64,000 nucleotides of DNA, taken from Azospirillum picis. GTDB lineage: Bacteria > Pseudomonadota > Alphaproteobacteria > Azospirillales > Azospirillaceae. The notes under the pieces are model-generated. The model was not told the DNA's origin. It made no database searches and worked only from the letters and a program-made list of their open reading frames with translations. The position numbers were made by a program, and so were the translations under genes. Below are positions 28,198 to 36,448 of this stretch, piece after piece. Numbering within the stretch: the first letter of the stretch is position 1; the number at the start of each line of letters is the position of its first letter. The stretch covers positions 1-64,000 of the forward strand of contig NZ_JAGINO010000033.1 of NCBI RefSeq assembly GCF_017876115.1, in the 5' to 3' direction.

Positions 28198-29220
28198 ATG
28201 TTCATGAGCAAGTTCGCGGGGATCGCCTTCGCCGTCGGCGCCTTGACCGCCGTGTCCGTCCAGGCACAGGAAGTCAACATCTACAATTCGCGTCATTACA
28301 ACACCGACCGCGCGATCTATGAGAACTTCACCAAGAAGACTGGGATCAAGGTCAACATCATCGAAGGCAACCACGACGAGCTGATCCAGCGCCTGAAGTC
28401 CGAGGGCGGCAGCAGCCCGGCCGACCTGTTCATCACCGTCGACGCCGGCCGCCTCGCCGCCGCCGCAAAGGAAGGGCTTCTGCTTCCCGTCACCTCGCCC
28501 GAACTGGAGGCGGTGAAGGTCCCCGCGAACCTGCGCGATCCCGGCGGTGCCTGGTGGGGCCTGTCGACCCGCGCCCGCATCATCGTCTATGCCCGCGACC
28601 GGGTGAAGCCGGACGAGATCAAGACCTATGAGGACCTCGCCAAGCCGGAGTGGCACGGCCGCGTCCTGACCCGCAGCGGCACCCATCCCTACAGCCTGGC
28701 GCTCACCGCCTCGATGATCGAGGCGGACGGCGAGGAGAAGACCGAGGAGTGGGTGAAGGGCCTCGTCGCCAACCTCGCCCGCCCGCCCCAGGGCGGCGAC
28801 ACCGACCAGATCCGCGCCGTGGCGGTCGGCGAGGGCGACGTCGCGCTCGCCAACACCTACTATGTCGGCAAGTTCATCACCTCGGCCAAGCAGGAGGACC
28901 GCGAGGTCGCCAAGAAGATCGGCGTGATCTTCCCCAACCAGGCCGACCGCGGGACCCACGTCAACCTCAGCGGCGCCGGCGTCGTCAAGACCTCAAAGAA
29001 TGCCGAGAACGCCCGCAAGCTCCTGGAATATCTGCTGAGCCCGGACGCCCAGAGGATGTTCGCCGACGGGAACATGGAGTATCCCGTAAACCCGGCGGTG
29101 CAGCCCCACCCGGAGCTGGTGGCGCTCGGCAGCTTCCGGCACGCCGACGTCAACGCCGCCGCCTTCGCCGCCTACACCCCGCAGGCGCTGCGCATCATGG
29201 ACCGTGCCGGTTGGAAGTGA
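28198..29220 (+). CDS. Ferric-iron ABC transporter substrate-binding protein (FutA type)
   Basis: A 340-residue exported protein with a signal peptide (KFAGIAFAVGALTAVSVQAQ). The mature part begins EVNIYNSRHYNTDRAIYENF, the FutA/FbpA opening whose tyrosine contributes to iron binding. GNHDELIQRLKSEG and VALANTYYVGKF hold further metal-binding tyrosines. It captures Fe3+ in the periplasm and hands it to the permease encoded upstream. GGGAG lies 6 bases before the ATG. The order permease, binding protein, ATPase is less usual than binding protein first, and the 154-base gap upstream may carry its own promoter. Confidence 0.93.
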   Translation: MFMSKFAGIAFAVGALTAVSVQAQEVNIYNSRHYNTDRAIYENFTKKTGIKVNIIEGNHDELIQRLKSEGGSSPADLFITVDAGRLAAAAKEGLLLPVTSPELEAVKVPANLRDPGGAWWGLSTRARIIVYARDRVKPDEIKTYEDLAKPEWHGRVLTRSGTHPYSLALTASMIEADGEEKTEEWVKGLVANLARPPQGGDTDQIRAVAVGEGDVALANTYYVGKFITSAKQEDREVAKKIGVIFPNQADRGTHVNLSGAGVVKTSKNAENARKLLEYLLSPDAQRMFADGNMEYPVNPAVQPHPELVALGSFRHADVNAAAFAAYTPQALRIMDRAGWK

Positions 29221-29221
29221 C

Positions 29222-30298
29222 ATGACGACCCCGACGACCTCCCCGCCCCCCGCTCCCTCCGTCGTCCTCTCCGGCATCACGCATCGGTATGGCCGGCTGA
29301 CGGCGGTCGACGGCGTGTCGCTGTCCGTCGCCCCGCGCGAGGTGGTCTGCGTCGTCGGCCCGTCGGGGTGCGGCAAGTCCACCCTGCTGCGCCTCGTCAG
29401 CGGCCTGGAGGCCGTGCAGGCCGGGACGATCACGGTGGACGGGGCGGTCCTCGGCAGTCCCGACCGCTCGCTGCCGCCCGAGCGCCGGCCGGTCGGCATG
29501 ATGTTCCAGGACTTCGCGCTGTTCCCGCACCTGACGGTCGCCGGGAACATCGCCTTCGGCCAGGCCGACAGGCCGCGGGCCGAGCGCAACCGCCGCGTGG
29601 CGGAGTTGCTGGAGACCATGGCGCTGTCGCGCTATGCCGACGCCTACCCCCACACGCTGTCCGGCGGCCAGCAGCAGCGCGTGGCGCTGGCCCGCGCCAT
29701 GGCCCGCGATCCCAAGGTGCTGCTGCTCGACGAGCCCTTCTCGGCGCTCGACGAGCAGCTCCGGCGCTCGGTGCGGGAGGAGGTGGTGCGGATCATCCGC
29801 GCCAGCGGCATCGCCACCATCGTCGTCACCCACGACCCGGAGGAGGCGATGGAGATGGGCGACCGCGTGGTGGTGATGCAGGCCGGCCGCGTCGTCCAGG
29901 CCGACACGCCGGTGACGCTCTACAAGCAGCCGGCCAACAGCTTCGTCGCCCGGCTGTTCGGCGAGGTCAACCGCTTCGAGGCGCTGGTCCAGGACGGCCA
30001 GATCGTGACGCCGCTCGGGCGCATCACCGCCCCCGGCCTGCCGGGCGGCACGCGGGTGGAGGTGGCCTGCCGGGTCGAGGACCTCGAACTCGCGGCGCCG
30101 GGGGTGCGGCCCGACGCCGTGCCGGTGCGGGTGCGCCACGCGAGCTTCCTCGGCTCGGCGACGCGCGTGTGCCTCGACGTTCCGGGTGGCGGCACCGAGA
30201 TCCACGCCCGCCTTCCCGGTCACGTCGACGTCCAGCCGGGCCAGGAGCTCGCTGCTGCAATGGCGGTGGAGCGGGTGATGGTGTTCCCGGCGGGGTGA
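29222..30298 (+). CDS. Ferric-iron ABC transporter ATP-binding protein (FbpC type)
   Basis: A 358-residue ATPase. Walker A is GPSGCGKSTLLRL, the Q-loop region MMFQDFALFPHLTV, the signature LSGGQQQRVALARAMA and Walker B VLLLDEPFSALD. A C-terminal TOBE-like regulatory domain (about 245-358) follows, as in FbpC and MalK-type subunits. It powers the duplicated permease encoded two genes upstream. Its ATG lies one base after the stop of the binding-protein gene, with GGAAG upstream, so the two are translationally linked. Confidence 0.93.
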   Translation: MTTPTTSPPPAPSVVLSGITHRYGRLTAVDGVSLSVAPREVVCVVGPSGCGKSTLLRLVSGLEAVQAGTITVDGAVLGSPDRSLPPERRPVGMMFQDFALFPHLTVAGNIAFGQADRPRAERNRRVAELLETMALSRYADAYPHTLSGGQQQRVALARAMARDPKVLLLDEPFSALDEQLRRSVREEVVRIIRASGIATIVVTHDPEEAMEMGDRVVVMQAGRVVQADTPVTLYKQPANSFVARLFGEVNRFEALVQDGQIVTPLGRITAPGLPGGTRVEVACRVEDLELAAPGVRPDAVPVRVRHASFLGSATRVCLDVPGGGTEIHARLPGHVDVQPGQELAAAMAVERVMVFPAG

Positions 30299-30377
30299 TG
30301 GGATAGGGCACGAGCCCCCTCCCTGGCCCTCCCCCGCCCTTGGCGGTGGAGGGGACTGCCGCCGCTTCGCGTAAGCA

Positions 30378-30403
30378 CCCTCTCCCGCGTTAGCGGGGGA
30401 GGG
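30378..30403. repeat. Palindromic CCCTCCC/GGGAGGG intergenic repeat, copy 2
   Basis: CCCTCTCCCGC, loop GTTA, GCGGGGGAGGG lies between the convergent iron ATPase gene and the exporter gene. A preceding C-rich stretch (30311-30340) extends the similarity to the other copies. It may serve as a bidirectional terminator. Confidence 0.6.
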
Positions 30404-30427
30404 TCGGGGAGCGGGCAGGCGAACCCC

Positions 30428-32215
30428 TCACGCCCCCGCCCGCACCTCGTCCTCGCCGAACTGCAGCCGGCTCAGCCGCGCATAGGTGCCGTCGGCGGCC
30501 AGCAGCGCCTCGTGGGTGCCCTGCTCGACGATGCAGCCGCCTTCCATCACCACGATGCGGTCGGCATTGCGCACGGTGGCCAGGCGGTGGGCGATCACCA
30601 GCGTGGTGCGCCCGGCGGTCAGCCGCTCCAGCGCCGCCTGGACCAGCCGTTCGGACTCGCTGTCCAACGCGCTGGTCGCCTCGTCCAGCAGCAGGATCGG
30701 CGCATCCTTCAGGAAGGCGCGGGCCAGCGCCAGCCGCTGGCGCTCGCCGCCCGACAGCTTGACGCCACGGTCGCCGATCACCGTGTCGTATCCCTCCGGC
30801 AGCTTCATGACGAAGTCGTGCGCGGCCGCCGCCCTGGCGGCGGCGACCACCTCGTCCATCCCGGCGTCGAGCCGGCCGAAGCAGATGTTCGCCCGCACCG
30901 TGTCGTTGAACAGCACGGTGTCCTGGCTGACGATCGACACGGCGCCGCGCAGGCTGCGCAGGGTGGCGCCGCGCACGTCCTGGCCGTCGATCAGCACCTC
31001 TCCCCCGGTGACGTCGTAGAGGCGCGGGATCAGGTTGAAGACGGTGGACTTGCCGGCACCGCTGCGCCCGACCAGGGCCACCGTGCTGCCGGCGGGCACG
31101 TCGAGGTCGATGCCCTTCAGCGTGTCGCCGCCGGCCTCGTAGGCGAAGCGGACGCCACGCAGCGCGACGGCGCCGCTGGTCAGGGCCAGCGGCTTGGCGT
31201 CCGGCCGCTCCAGGATGGTCGGCGCCTGGTCGACCAACTCGAAGATGCGCTGGGCGGCGGCCAGCCCTTCCTGCAGCGCGGCATTCAGGGTGCCGATGGC
31301 GCGCACCGGCTGGGCCGCCATCAGCAGCGCGCCGACGAAGCCGGAGAAGGCGCCGACCGACCCCTCGCCCATCGTCATGCGGTAGCCGGCGAAGGCGATC
31401 ACCCCCGCCACCGCGACGCCGCCCAGCACCTCCATCATCGGGTCGATGCGCGAGCGGGCGCGCACCGCCTTCATGGTCAGCGCGTAATTGTCCTGGAAGG
31501 CACGGCCGGCGCGGGCGCGCTCGTAATCCTCCAGGCAGTAGGTCTTGACCATGCGCGCGCCCGACAGGCTCTCGGTCAGCAGCGAGGTCATGTCGCCCAT
31601 CTGCGCCTGGGTGTCGCGCGAGACGCGGCGCAGCCGCTTGCCGATCCGCACGATCGGGACGGCGGCGATCGGGTAGATGACGAAGACGATCAGCGACAGC
31701 AGCCAGTCCAGGTAGAACATCGACCCCACCAGCGCGATCACCGTCAGGATGTCGCGGACCAGGCCGGTCATCACGCGGGTCAGCGCGTTGCGGATCAGGT
31801 CGACGTCGTTGATGAAGCGCGAGGTCAGCGCGCCGGTCGGGGTGGCGTGGAGCTGTGCCATGTCGGCCGTCAGCAGGTGGGCGAACATCGACAGCCGCAC
31901 GTCGGCGATCACCCGCTGGACGATGTCGCTGGTCACCACGGTCTGGGCGTAGAGCGACAGGCCCTTGATGATCGTCACCGCGACGATGGCGAGCGGGATC
32001 GCCACCAGCATCCCGCGGTCCTGCGCCGCGAACATGGCATAGGACCGGTCGATCAGCAGCGGGTACGCGCCGGTGGTGGCGGCGACCACCGCCATCAGCA
32101 GGAAGCACAGCAGCAGCCGGCCGCGATAGGGCCGGACCCAGTCGCGCCACATCCGGCCCACCAGCCGCTCGGTCGCCGAATCCAGGCGCAGGGGCTTGCC
32201 GCTTTTGTTCGTCAC
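30428..32215 (-). CDS. MsbA-type ABC exporter (fused permease and ATPase)
   Basis: A 595-residue half-transporter. Six transmembrane helices fill about residues 20-310, with the coupling region around LTESLSGARMVKTYCLEDYE. The nucleotide-binding domain has Walker A VGRSGAGKSTVFNLI, signature KLSGGERQRLALARAF, Walker B ILLLDEATSALDSE and the H-loop VIAHRLATV. The layout and sequence suit lipid A flippase MsbA or a close relative; other lipid or drug exporters cannot be excluded. GTG 32215 is used because AGGA precedes it; an upstream in-frame ATG at 32302 gives an implausible basic extension. Confidence 0.85.
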   Translation of the reverse strand: MTNKSGKPLRLDSATERLVGRMWRDWVRPYRGRLLLCFLLMAVVAATTGAYPLLIDRSYAMFAAQDRGMLVAIPLAIVAVTIIKGLSLYAQTVVTSDIVQRVIADVRLSMFAHLLTADMAQLHATPTGALTSRFINDVDLIRNALTRVMTGLVRDILTVIALVGSMFYLDWLLSLIVFVIYPIAAVPIVRIGKRLRRVSRDTQAQMGDMTSLLTESLSGARMVKTYCLEDYERARAGRAFQDNYALTMKAVRARSRIDPMMEVLGGVAVAGVIAFAGYRMTMGEGSVGAFSGFVGALLMAAQPVRAIGTLNAALQEGLAAAQRIFELVDQAPTILERPDAKPLALTSGAVALRGVRFAYEAGGDTLKGIDLDVPAGSTVALVGRSGAGKSTVFNLIPRLYDVTGGEVLIDGQDVRGATLRSLRGAVSIVSQDTVLFNDTVRANICFGRLDAGMDEVVAAARAAAAHDFVMKLPEGYDTVIGDRGVKLSGGERQRLALARAFLKDAPILLLDEATSALDSESERLVQAALERLTAGRTTLVIAHRLATVRNADRIVVMEGGCIVEQGTHEALLAADGTYARLSRLQFGEDEVRAGA

Positions 32216-32432
32216 GGGTCCTATCCGATCTCTTGGCTCAGATGCGGATGGCTTAGCCCATGGGCTTCGGCTTTGTCCACCGGTCGGCACCGGCCGACGC
32301 ACGCCGGTTACAGCCTTCCTTTACGCGGGCGTGCGATCATGGTTCGGGGGCGCGGCATCGGGATACCGGCAGACCGCGCCCCGGCACGGCCTTCCCGGGG
32401 CCGGCAATCTGAGAACGGACGAGGAGTGCGGC

Positions 32433-33431
32433 ATGGCCATCGCGGGTGAAACAGGCGCAGGCACGGGGCGGCGGCCCCGCGTCGGGCTGGCGCTGGGCGG
32501 CGGCGTCGCGCGCGGCTGGGCCCATATCGGCGTCCTGCGCGCCCTGAATCGCTACGGCATCGAGGCCGACATCATCTGCGGCGCCTCGGTCGGGGCGCTG
32601 GTCGGCGGCATGCACCTGGCGGGCAAGCTCGACGAGCTGGAAGGCTGGACCCGTGCCCTGACGCGGATGAAGATCGTCGGCTATCTCGACCTGCGGCTTC
32701 GCCAGGGTGGCGGGCTCATCAGCGGCGACCGGCTGATGGCCGAATTGCGCCTGCATCTCGGGGATGTCCGGATCGAGGAGCTGCCCTGCCCTTATGCGGC
32801 CGTCGCCACCGACCTCGTGACCGGACACGAGGTGTGGCTGCAGCGGGGCGAACTGGTGGATGCGATGCGCGCGTCCTTCTCGCTGCCCGGGGTTTTCCCG
32901 CCGGTTCAGGTCGACGGGCGCTGGCTGATCGACGGCGCGCTGGTCAATCCGGTTCCGGTGTCCGCCTGCCGGGCGCTCGGCGCGCAGATGGTGATCGCCG
33001 TGAACCTCGCCGGCGACATCCTGGGCAAGGCGCGCAAGCCCGGCGCCAGCGTGCCGACGGCGGCCGGCTTCGACCTGCTGCGGCTGGTGGATGAGGAAAT
33101 GCCGGAGCAGCGCCGGGCGAAAGGCATCGGTGCGCTGTCGCGACGCATCTTCCGCCGCGACTACGACGGGCCCAGCGTGTTCGGCGTCATGGTGTCGTCG
33201 CTGGGCATCGTCACCGACCGCATCACCCGGTCGCGGCTGGCCGGCGAACCGCCGGACGTCCACATCGCGCCGCGGCTCGGCCATATCGGGCTGACCGAGT
33301 TCGACCGTGCCGACGACTGCATCCGCGAGGGCGAGGCGGCGGTGGAACGCGTCCTGCCCGATCTGCACGATGCGCTCGCGGTCTTCGCGACCGGACCACG
33401 CGAATCGCAGCGCGCGCCGGTGCGGGACTGA
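32433..33431 (+). CDS. Patatin-like phospholipase family protein (RssA type)
   Basis: A 332-residue patatin-fold hydrolase. The oxyanion glycine loop is ALGGGVARGWAHIGVL, the nucleophile elbow is CGASVGALVG (about S52), and the dyad aspartate is in LIDGALVNPVPV (about D167). There is no signal peptide, so it is probably cytoplasmic or membrane-associated. Relatives (RssA, YchK) are lysophospholipase-like, but substrates are mostly unproven. GAGGAG precedes the ATG. It is divergent from the exporter gene. Confidence 0.9.
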   Translation: MAIAGETGAGTGRRPRVGLALGGGVARGWAHIGVLRALNRYGIEADIICGASVGALVGGMHLAGKLDELEGWTRALTRMKIVGYLDLRLRQGGGLISGDRLMAELRLHLGDVRIEELPCPYAAVATDLVTGHEVWLQRGELVDAMRASFSLPGVFPPVQVDGRWLIDGALVNPVPVSACRALGAQMVIAVNLAGDILGKARKPGASVPTAAGFDLLRLVDEEMPEQRRAKGIGALSRRIFRRDYDGPSVFGVMVSSLGIVTDRITRSRLAGEPPDVHIAPRLGHIGLTEFDRADDCIREGEAAVERVLPDLHDALAVFATGPRESQRAPVRD

Positions 33432-33445
33432 CCGCCGAACGGCTG

Positions 33446-33480
33446 CGGGCGCTCACGCCCCCGATGGGGCGGAGCGCCCG
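33446..33480. terminator. Long hairpin between convergent genes
   Basis: CGGGCGCTC-A-CGCCCC, loop CGAT, then GGGGCG-GAGCGCCCG forms a 15-bp stem with one bulged A. It separates the patatin gene (+) from the small lipoprotein gene (-) and has no T-run. A bidirectional terminator is inferred. Confidence 0.6.
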
Positions 33481-33541
33481 CCACGACTGGATAGGTCCGC
33501 CCGGCGGCCCTATCGGTGCCTGCCCCTGGCGGGGCTCTCCA

Positions 33542-33724
33542 TCAATGGTCGATGGCCGTGCCGAGTGCCGCGCCGCCGAGACCGCCGATGATCGCGCCGC
33601 GGGTGCCGTCAACAGCGTAACCGCCGGCCGCGCCTGCCGTACCGCCGACCACGCCACCAGTGGAGCAGGCGGCGACCGAAAGAAGCGCGCACACCGCGCC
33701 GATCAGACGCAAACGGGACATCAT
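33542..33724 (-). CDS. Small glycine-zipper lipoprotein
   Basis: A 60-residue protein with a lipoprotein signal (LRLIGAVCALLSVAACSTGG; lipobox SVAAC) and a short mature part of glycine-zipper character (GGTAGAAGGYAVDGTRGAII). GAGGAGGG lies just before the ATG at 33724; a second ATG follows at once. Small lipoproteins of this kind sit in the outer membrane and often respond to envelope or general stress. The function is unknown. It is divergent from another glycine-zipper lipoprotein gene. Confidence 0.75.
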   Translation of the reverse strand: MMSRLRLIGAVCALLSVAACSTGGVVGGTAGAAGGYAVDGTRGAIIGGLGGAALGTAIDH

Positions 33725-33806
33725 GCAACCCTCCTCGTGTTGACTGTTCATGCTCTAAACACGCGAGACGGCATTTTGCTTCCATGACCCCCGATCTTTT
33801 GCGTCG

Positions 33807-33831
33807 GGAACCTCGTGATCCCCGGTCCGTT
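33807..33831 (+). promoter_or_regulatory. EcfG-type general stress promoter
   Basis: GGAAC (33807-33811), a 16-base spacer and CGTT (33828-33831) match the alphaproteobacterial EcfG consensus exactly. A start of transcription near 33839 would give a short leader before the surface-antigen gene at 33873. This promoter class is activated through the PhyR-NepR-EcfG cascade. Confidence 0.65.
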
Positions 33832-33872
33832 GACCAGACTTTGTTCCTGATCGTTGAGAGGGGGGAATAACC

Positions 33873-34385
33873 ATGCGGACCGCACCCAGCCACTCGCCCA
33901 ATCGCCTGCGCACCGCCGCCGCCGCGGTCGTCGCGACCATGGCGGCGCTTCCGCTCGGCGCCTGCCAGAACACCAGCCTGGGCAACATGAACACGACGGA
34001 GACGGTCGGCACGCTGGGCGGCGCCGTTGCCGGCGGCCTGCTGGGCTCGCGCTTCGGCGGCGGCAGCGGCAAGCTGGCGACGACGGCCATCGGCACGCTG
34101 CTCGGCGCCTATGCCGGACAACAGTTGACCCGCCACTTCACCAGCGCCGACCAGAACAGGGCGTCGGATGCGGAGGAGCGTGCGGTCTCCAGCAACCAGA
34201 CCATCACCTGGAACAACCCGCAGTCCGGAAACAGCGGCACCATCCAGCCGCAGCGCACCTACCAGGGCTCGTCCGGCCAGACCTGCCGCGACTACACCCA
34301 CAGCGTCGTCATCGACGGCAGCACGCAGGCGGCGCGCGGCACCGCCTGCCAGCAGCCGGACGGGACCTGGAAGCTGATCTCCTAA
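33873..34385 (+). CDS. 17-kDa surface-antigen-like lipoprotein
   Basis: A 170-residue protein with a lipoprotein signal ending ALPLGACQNT. A glycine-zipper segment (TLGGAVAGGLLGSRFGGGSG; then TTAIGTLLGAYAG) inserts into a membrane, and the C-terminal domain (GQTCRDYTHSVVIDGSTQ, GTACQQPDGTWKLIS) is the RT0821/Lpp0805 surface-protein type. Two cysteines in that domain may pair. It is probably an outer-membrane lipoprotein stabilising the envelope. An exact EcfG-type promoter upstream suggests general-stress induction. GAGAGGGGGG precedes the ATG. Confidence 0.85.
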   Translation: MRTAPSHSPNRLRTAAAAVVATMAALPLGACQNTSLGNMNTTETVGTLGGAVAGGLLGSRFGGGSGKLATTAIGTLLGAYAGQQLTRHFTSADQNRASDAEERAVSSNQTITWNNPQSGNSGTIQPQRTYQGSSGQTCRDYTHSVVIDGSTQAARGTACQQPDGTWKLIS

Positions 34386-34531
34386 GGCGCCCATCCTGTC
34401 CGTACGACCGCCTCCCGGTCCTACGCCTTGCGGATGTTCCGGACAGCCGTCAAACTCACCATGGCGGGAATCGAGGGGGGTTCGCTCCTGGTTGCCTTGG
34501 GACGGCTTGGCGGGCGTGGCATGCGGGGGTC

Positions 34532-36427
34532 ATGGAGGCGGTCAGCTACATCATCCTGATCGGGTCGTCGTTGCTGATCGCCAGCGTGCTGACCAGCTAC
34601 CTCGCCCTGCGCGTCGGCGCGCCTCTGCTGCTGATCTTCCTCGGCATCGGCCTGCTGGCGGGCGAGGACGGGATCGGCGGGATCTCCTTCAACGATCCCC
34701 AGGCCGCCTTCCTGATCGGCTCGATGGCGCTTGCGGTCATCCTGTTCGAAAGCGGCTTCGACACCAAGCTCGCCAGCTACAAGGCGGCGGCCGGGCCGGC
34801 GCTGTCGCTGGCGACGCTGGGGGTGACGGTCACCACCGGCGTGGTCGGCCTCGGCGCCCATTCCCTGCTGGGGCTCGGGTGGGTCGAGGCGCTTCTGGTC
34901 GGGGCCGCCTGCAGTTCGACCGACGCGGCGGCGGTCTTCTTCCTCCTGCGGGTCGGCGGCATCACGCTGCGCGACCGCGTGCGCTCGACGCTGGAGATCG
35001 AGTCGGGCAGCAACGACCCGGTCGCCATCATGCTCACCATCCTGCTGGTCGAGGCGGCGGGACATGGCTTCGCCTCGCCCGTCGCCATCGTCTCGGAACT
35101 GGTGCTGGCCTTCGCGCTGGGCGGGGTGATGGGGCTCGCCGGAGGCTGGCTGCTGGTCGCCTTCATCAACAAGGCGCGGTTCGAGGCCGGGCTCAACCCG
35201 GTGGTCACCCTGACCTTCGCCCTGTTCGTCTTCGCCGCTACCAACATGTTGGGCGGCAGCGGCTACCTGGCCGTCTACGTCGCCGGGCTCTATGCCGGGA
35301 ACGTGAAGCTGCGCGGGGCGCTGGAGCTGCGCCGCTTCCATGCCGGCCTCACCTGGCTCAGCCAGATCGTGATGTTCGTCATGCTCGGCCTCTTCGCCAC
35401 CCCGCGCGCCTTCGTCGGCATGGCGCTGCCGGCGCTCGGCATCGCCGTCCTGCTGGTCCTGGTCGCCCGGCCCCTGGCGGTCTGGCTCTGCCTGCTGCCT
35501 TTCCGCTTCTCGGTGCGGGAAACCAGCTTCATCGCCTGGGTGGGGCTGCGCGGCGCGGTGTCGCTGCTGCTGGCGCTGGTGCCGGTGCTCGGCGGGCTGG
35601 AGCATGGCCAGTTGATCTTCAACACCGCCTTCATCGTCGTGGTGGTCTCGCTGCTGGTCCAGGGCTGGACCATCGGCGCGATGGCGCGCGTCCTGGATCT
35701 GATCGTCCCGCCGCGGCGCGGCCCGGTCGAACGCGTCGAGCTCGAGCTTCCCGGCAACGCCGACCAGGAGCTGGTCGCCTATACCGTCCATGGCAAGAGC
35801 CCCGCCGCCCGCGGCCAGCGCCTGCCGCGCTGGGCGCGCCCGTCGCTGGTCATCCGGGCCGGCGCCGTCGTGCCGCTGCACAAGGCCAAGCCGCTGCAGA
35901 CCGGCGACCACGTCTATCTCTTCACGCCGCAGCACCGTCTGCCGCTGATCGACAGGCTCTACGGCGGCAGCCGGGCGCTGGACCAGAACGACCGCGAATT
36001 CTACGGCGACCTCGCGCTCAGCCCCGACGCGACGGTGGAGCAGATCGCCGAGATGTACGGCCTGCCGTTGTCGCTGGCCAACGCCCGGCTGCCGCTGCGC
36101 GACCTGCTGCGCAACGAGTTCGGCGGAGCCCCCGAACTGGGCGACCGGGTGCGGATGGGGGGCGTCGAACTGATCGTGCGCGACATGGACGACGACGGCA
36201 TCACCTCCGTCGGGCTGGCGCTGGAGCCGGCGCGGGTGACGCAGCCGCGCCGGCCGCTGTACCGCCGCCTCGATGCGATCGGCGGCCTGTTGCGCGACTG
36301 GTGGCGGCACCGCTCCTTCCAGCGCTGGAAGCGTCGCGAGAAACAACGCGGGCGGCGGCCGGACATGCAGCGGCTCGCCGCCCCGCCGCTGCCGGAGGAG
36401 TCGATGGAAAACGGCCGGGGCGACTGA
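34532..36427 (+). CDS. Potassium/proton antiporter (CvrA/NhaP2 type)
   Basis: A 631-residue protein. About 12 helices (residues 5-395) form a CPA1 exchanger: the ACSSTDAAAVFFLL and ESGSNDPVAIMLTILLVEAA motifs carry the ion-binding aspartates. A TrkA_C-like domain (about 420-490) and a CorC_HlyC-like domain (about 500-585) complete the cytoplasmic tail, as in E. coli NhaP2 (CvrA). It exchanges K+ for H+ and helps in low-osmolarity growth. The ATG at 34532 has GCGGGGGT upstream. The last ~50 residues are basic and probably disordered. Confidence 0.9.
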   Translation: MEAVSYIILIGSSLLIASVLTSYLALRVGAPLLLIFLGIGLLAGEDGIGGISFNDPQAAFLIGSMALAVILFESGFDTKLASYKAAAGPALSLATLGVTVTTGVVGLGAHSLLGLGWVEALLVGAACSSTDAAAVFFLLRVGGITLRDRVRSTLEIESGSNDPVAIMLTILLVEAAGHGFASPVAIVSELVLAFALGGVMGLAGGWLLVAFINKARFEAGLNPVVTLTFALFVFAATNMLGGSGYLAVYVAGLYAGNVKLRGALELRRFHAGLTWLSQIVMFVMLGLFATPRAFVGMALPALGIAVLLVLVARPLAVWLCLLPFRFSVRETSFIAWVGLRGAVSLLLALVPVLGGLEHGQLIFNTAFIVVVVSLLVQGWTIGAMARVLDLIVPPRRGPVERVELELPGNADQELVAYTVHGKSPAARGQRLPRWARPSLVIRAGAVVPLHKAKPLQTGDHVYLFTPQHRLPLIDRLYGGSRALDQNDREFYGDLALSPDATVEQIAEMYGLPLSLANARLPLRDLLRNEFGGAPELGDRVRMGGVELIVRDMDDDGITSVGLALEPARVTQPRRPLYRRLDAIGGLLRDWWRHRSFQRWKRREKQRGRRPDMQRLAAPPLPEESMENGRGD

Positions 36428-36448
36428 CCGCTCCCCTGACGGTTTCCC

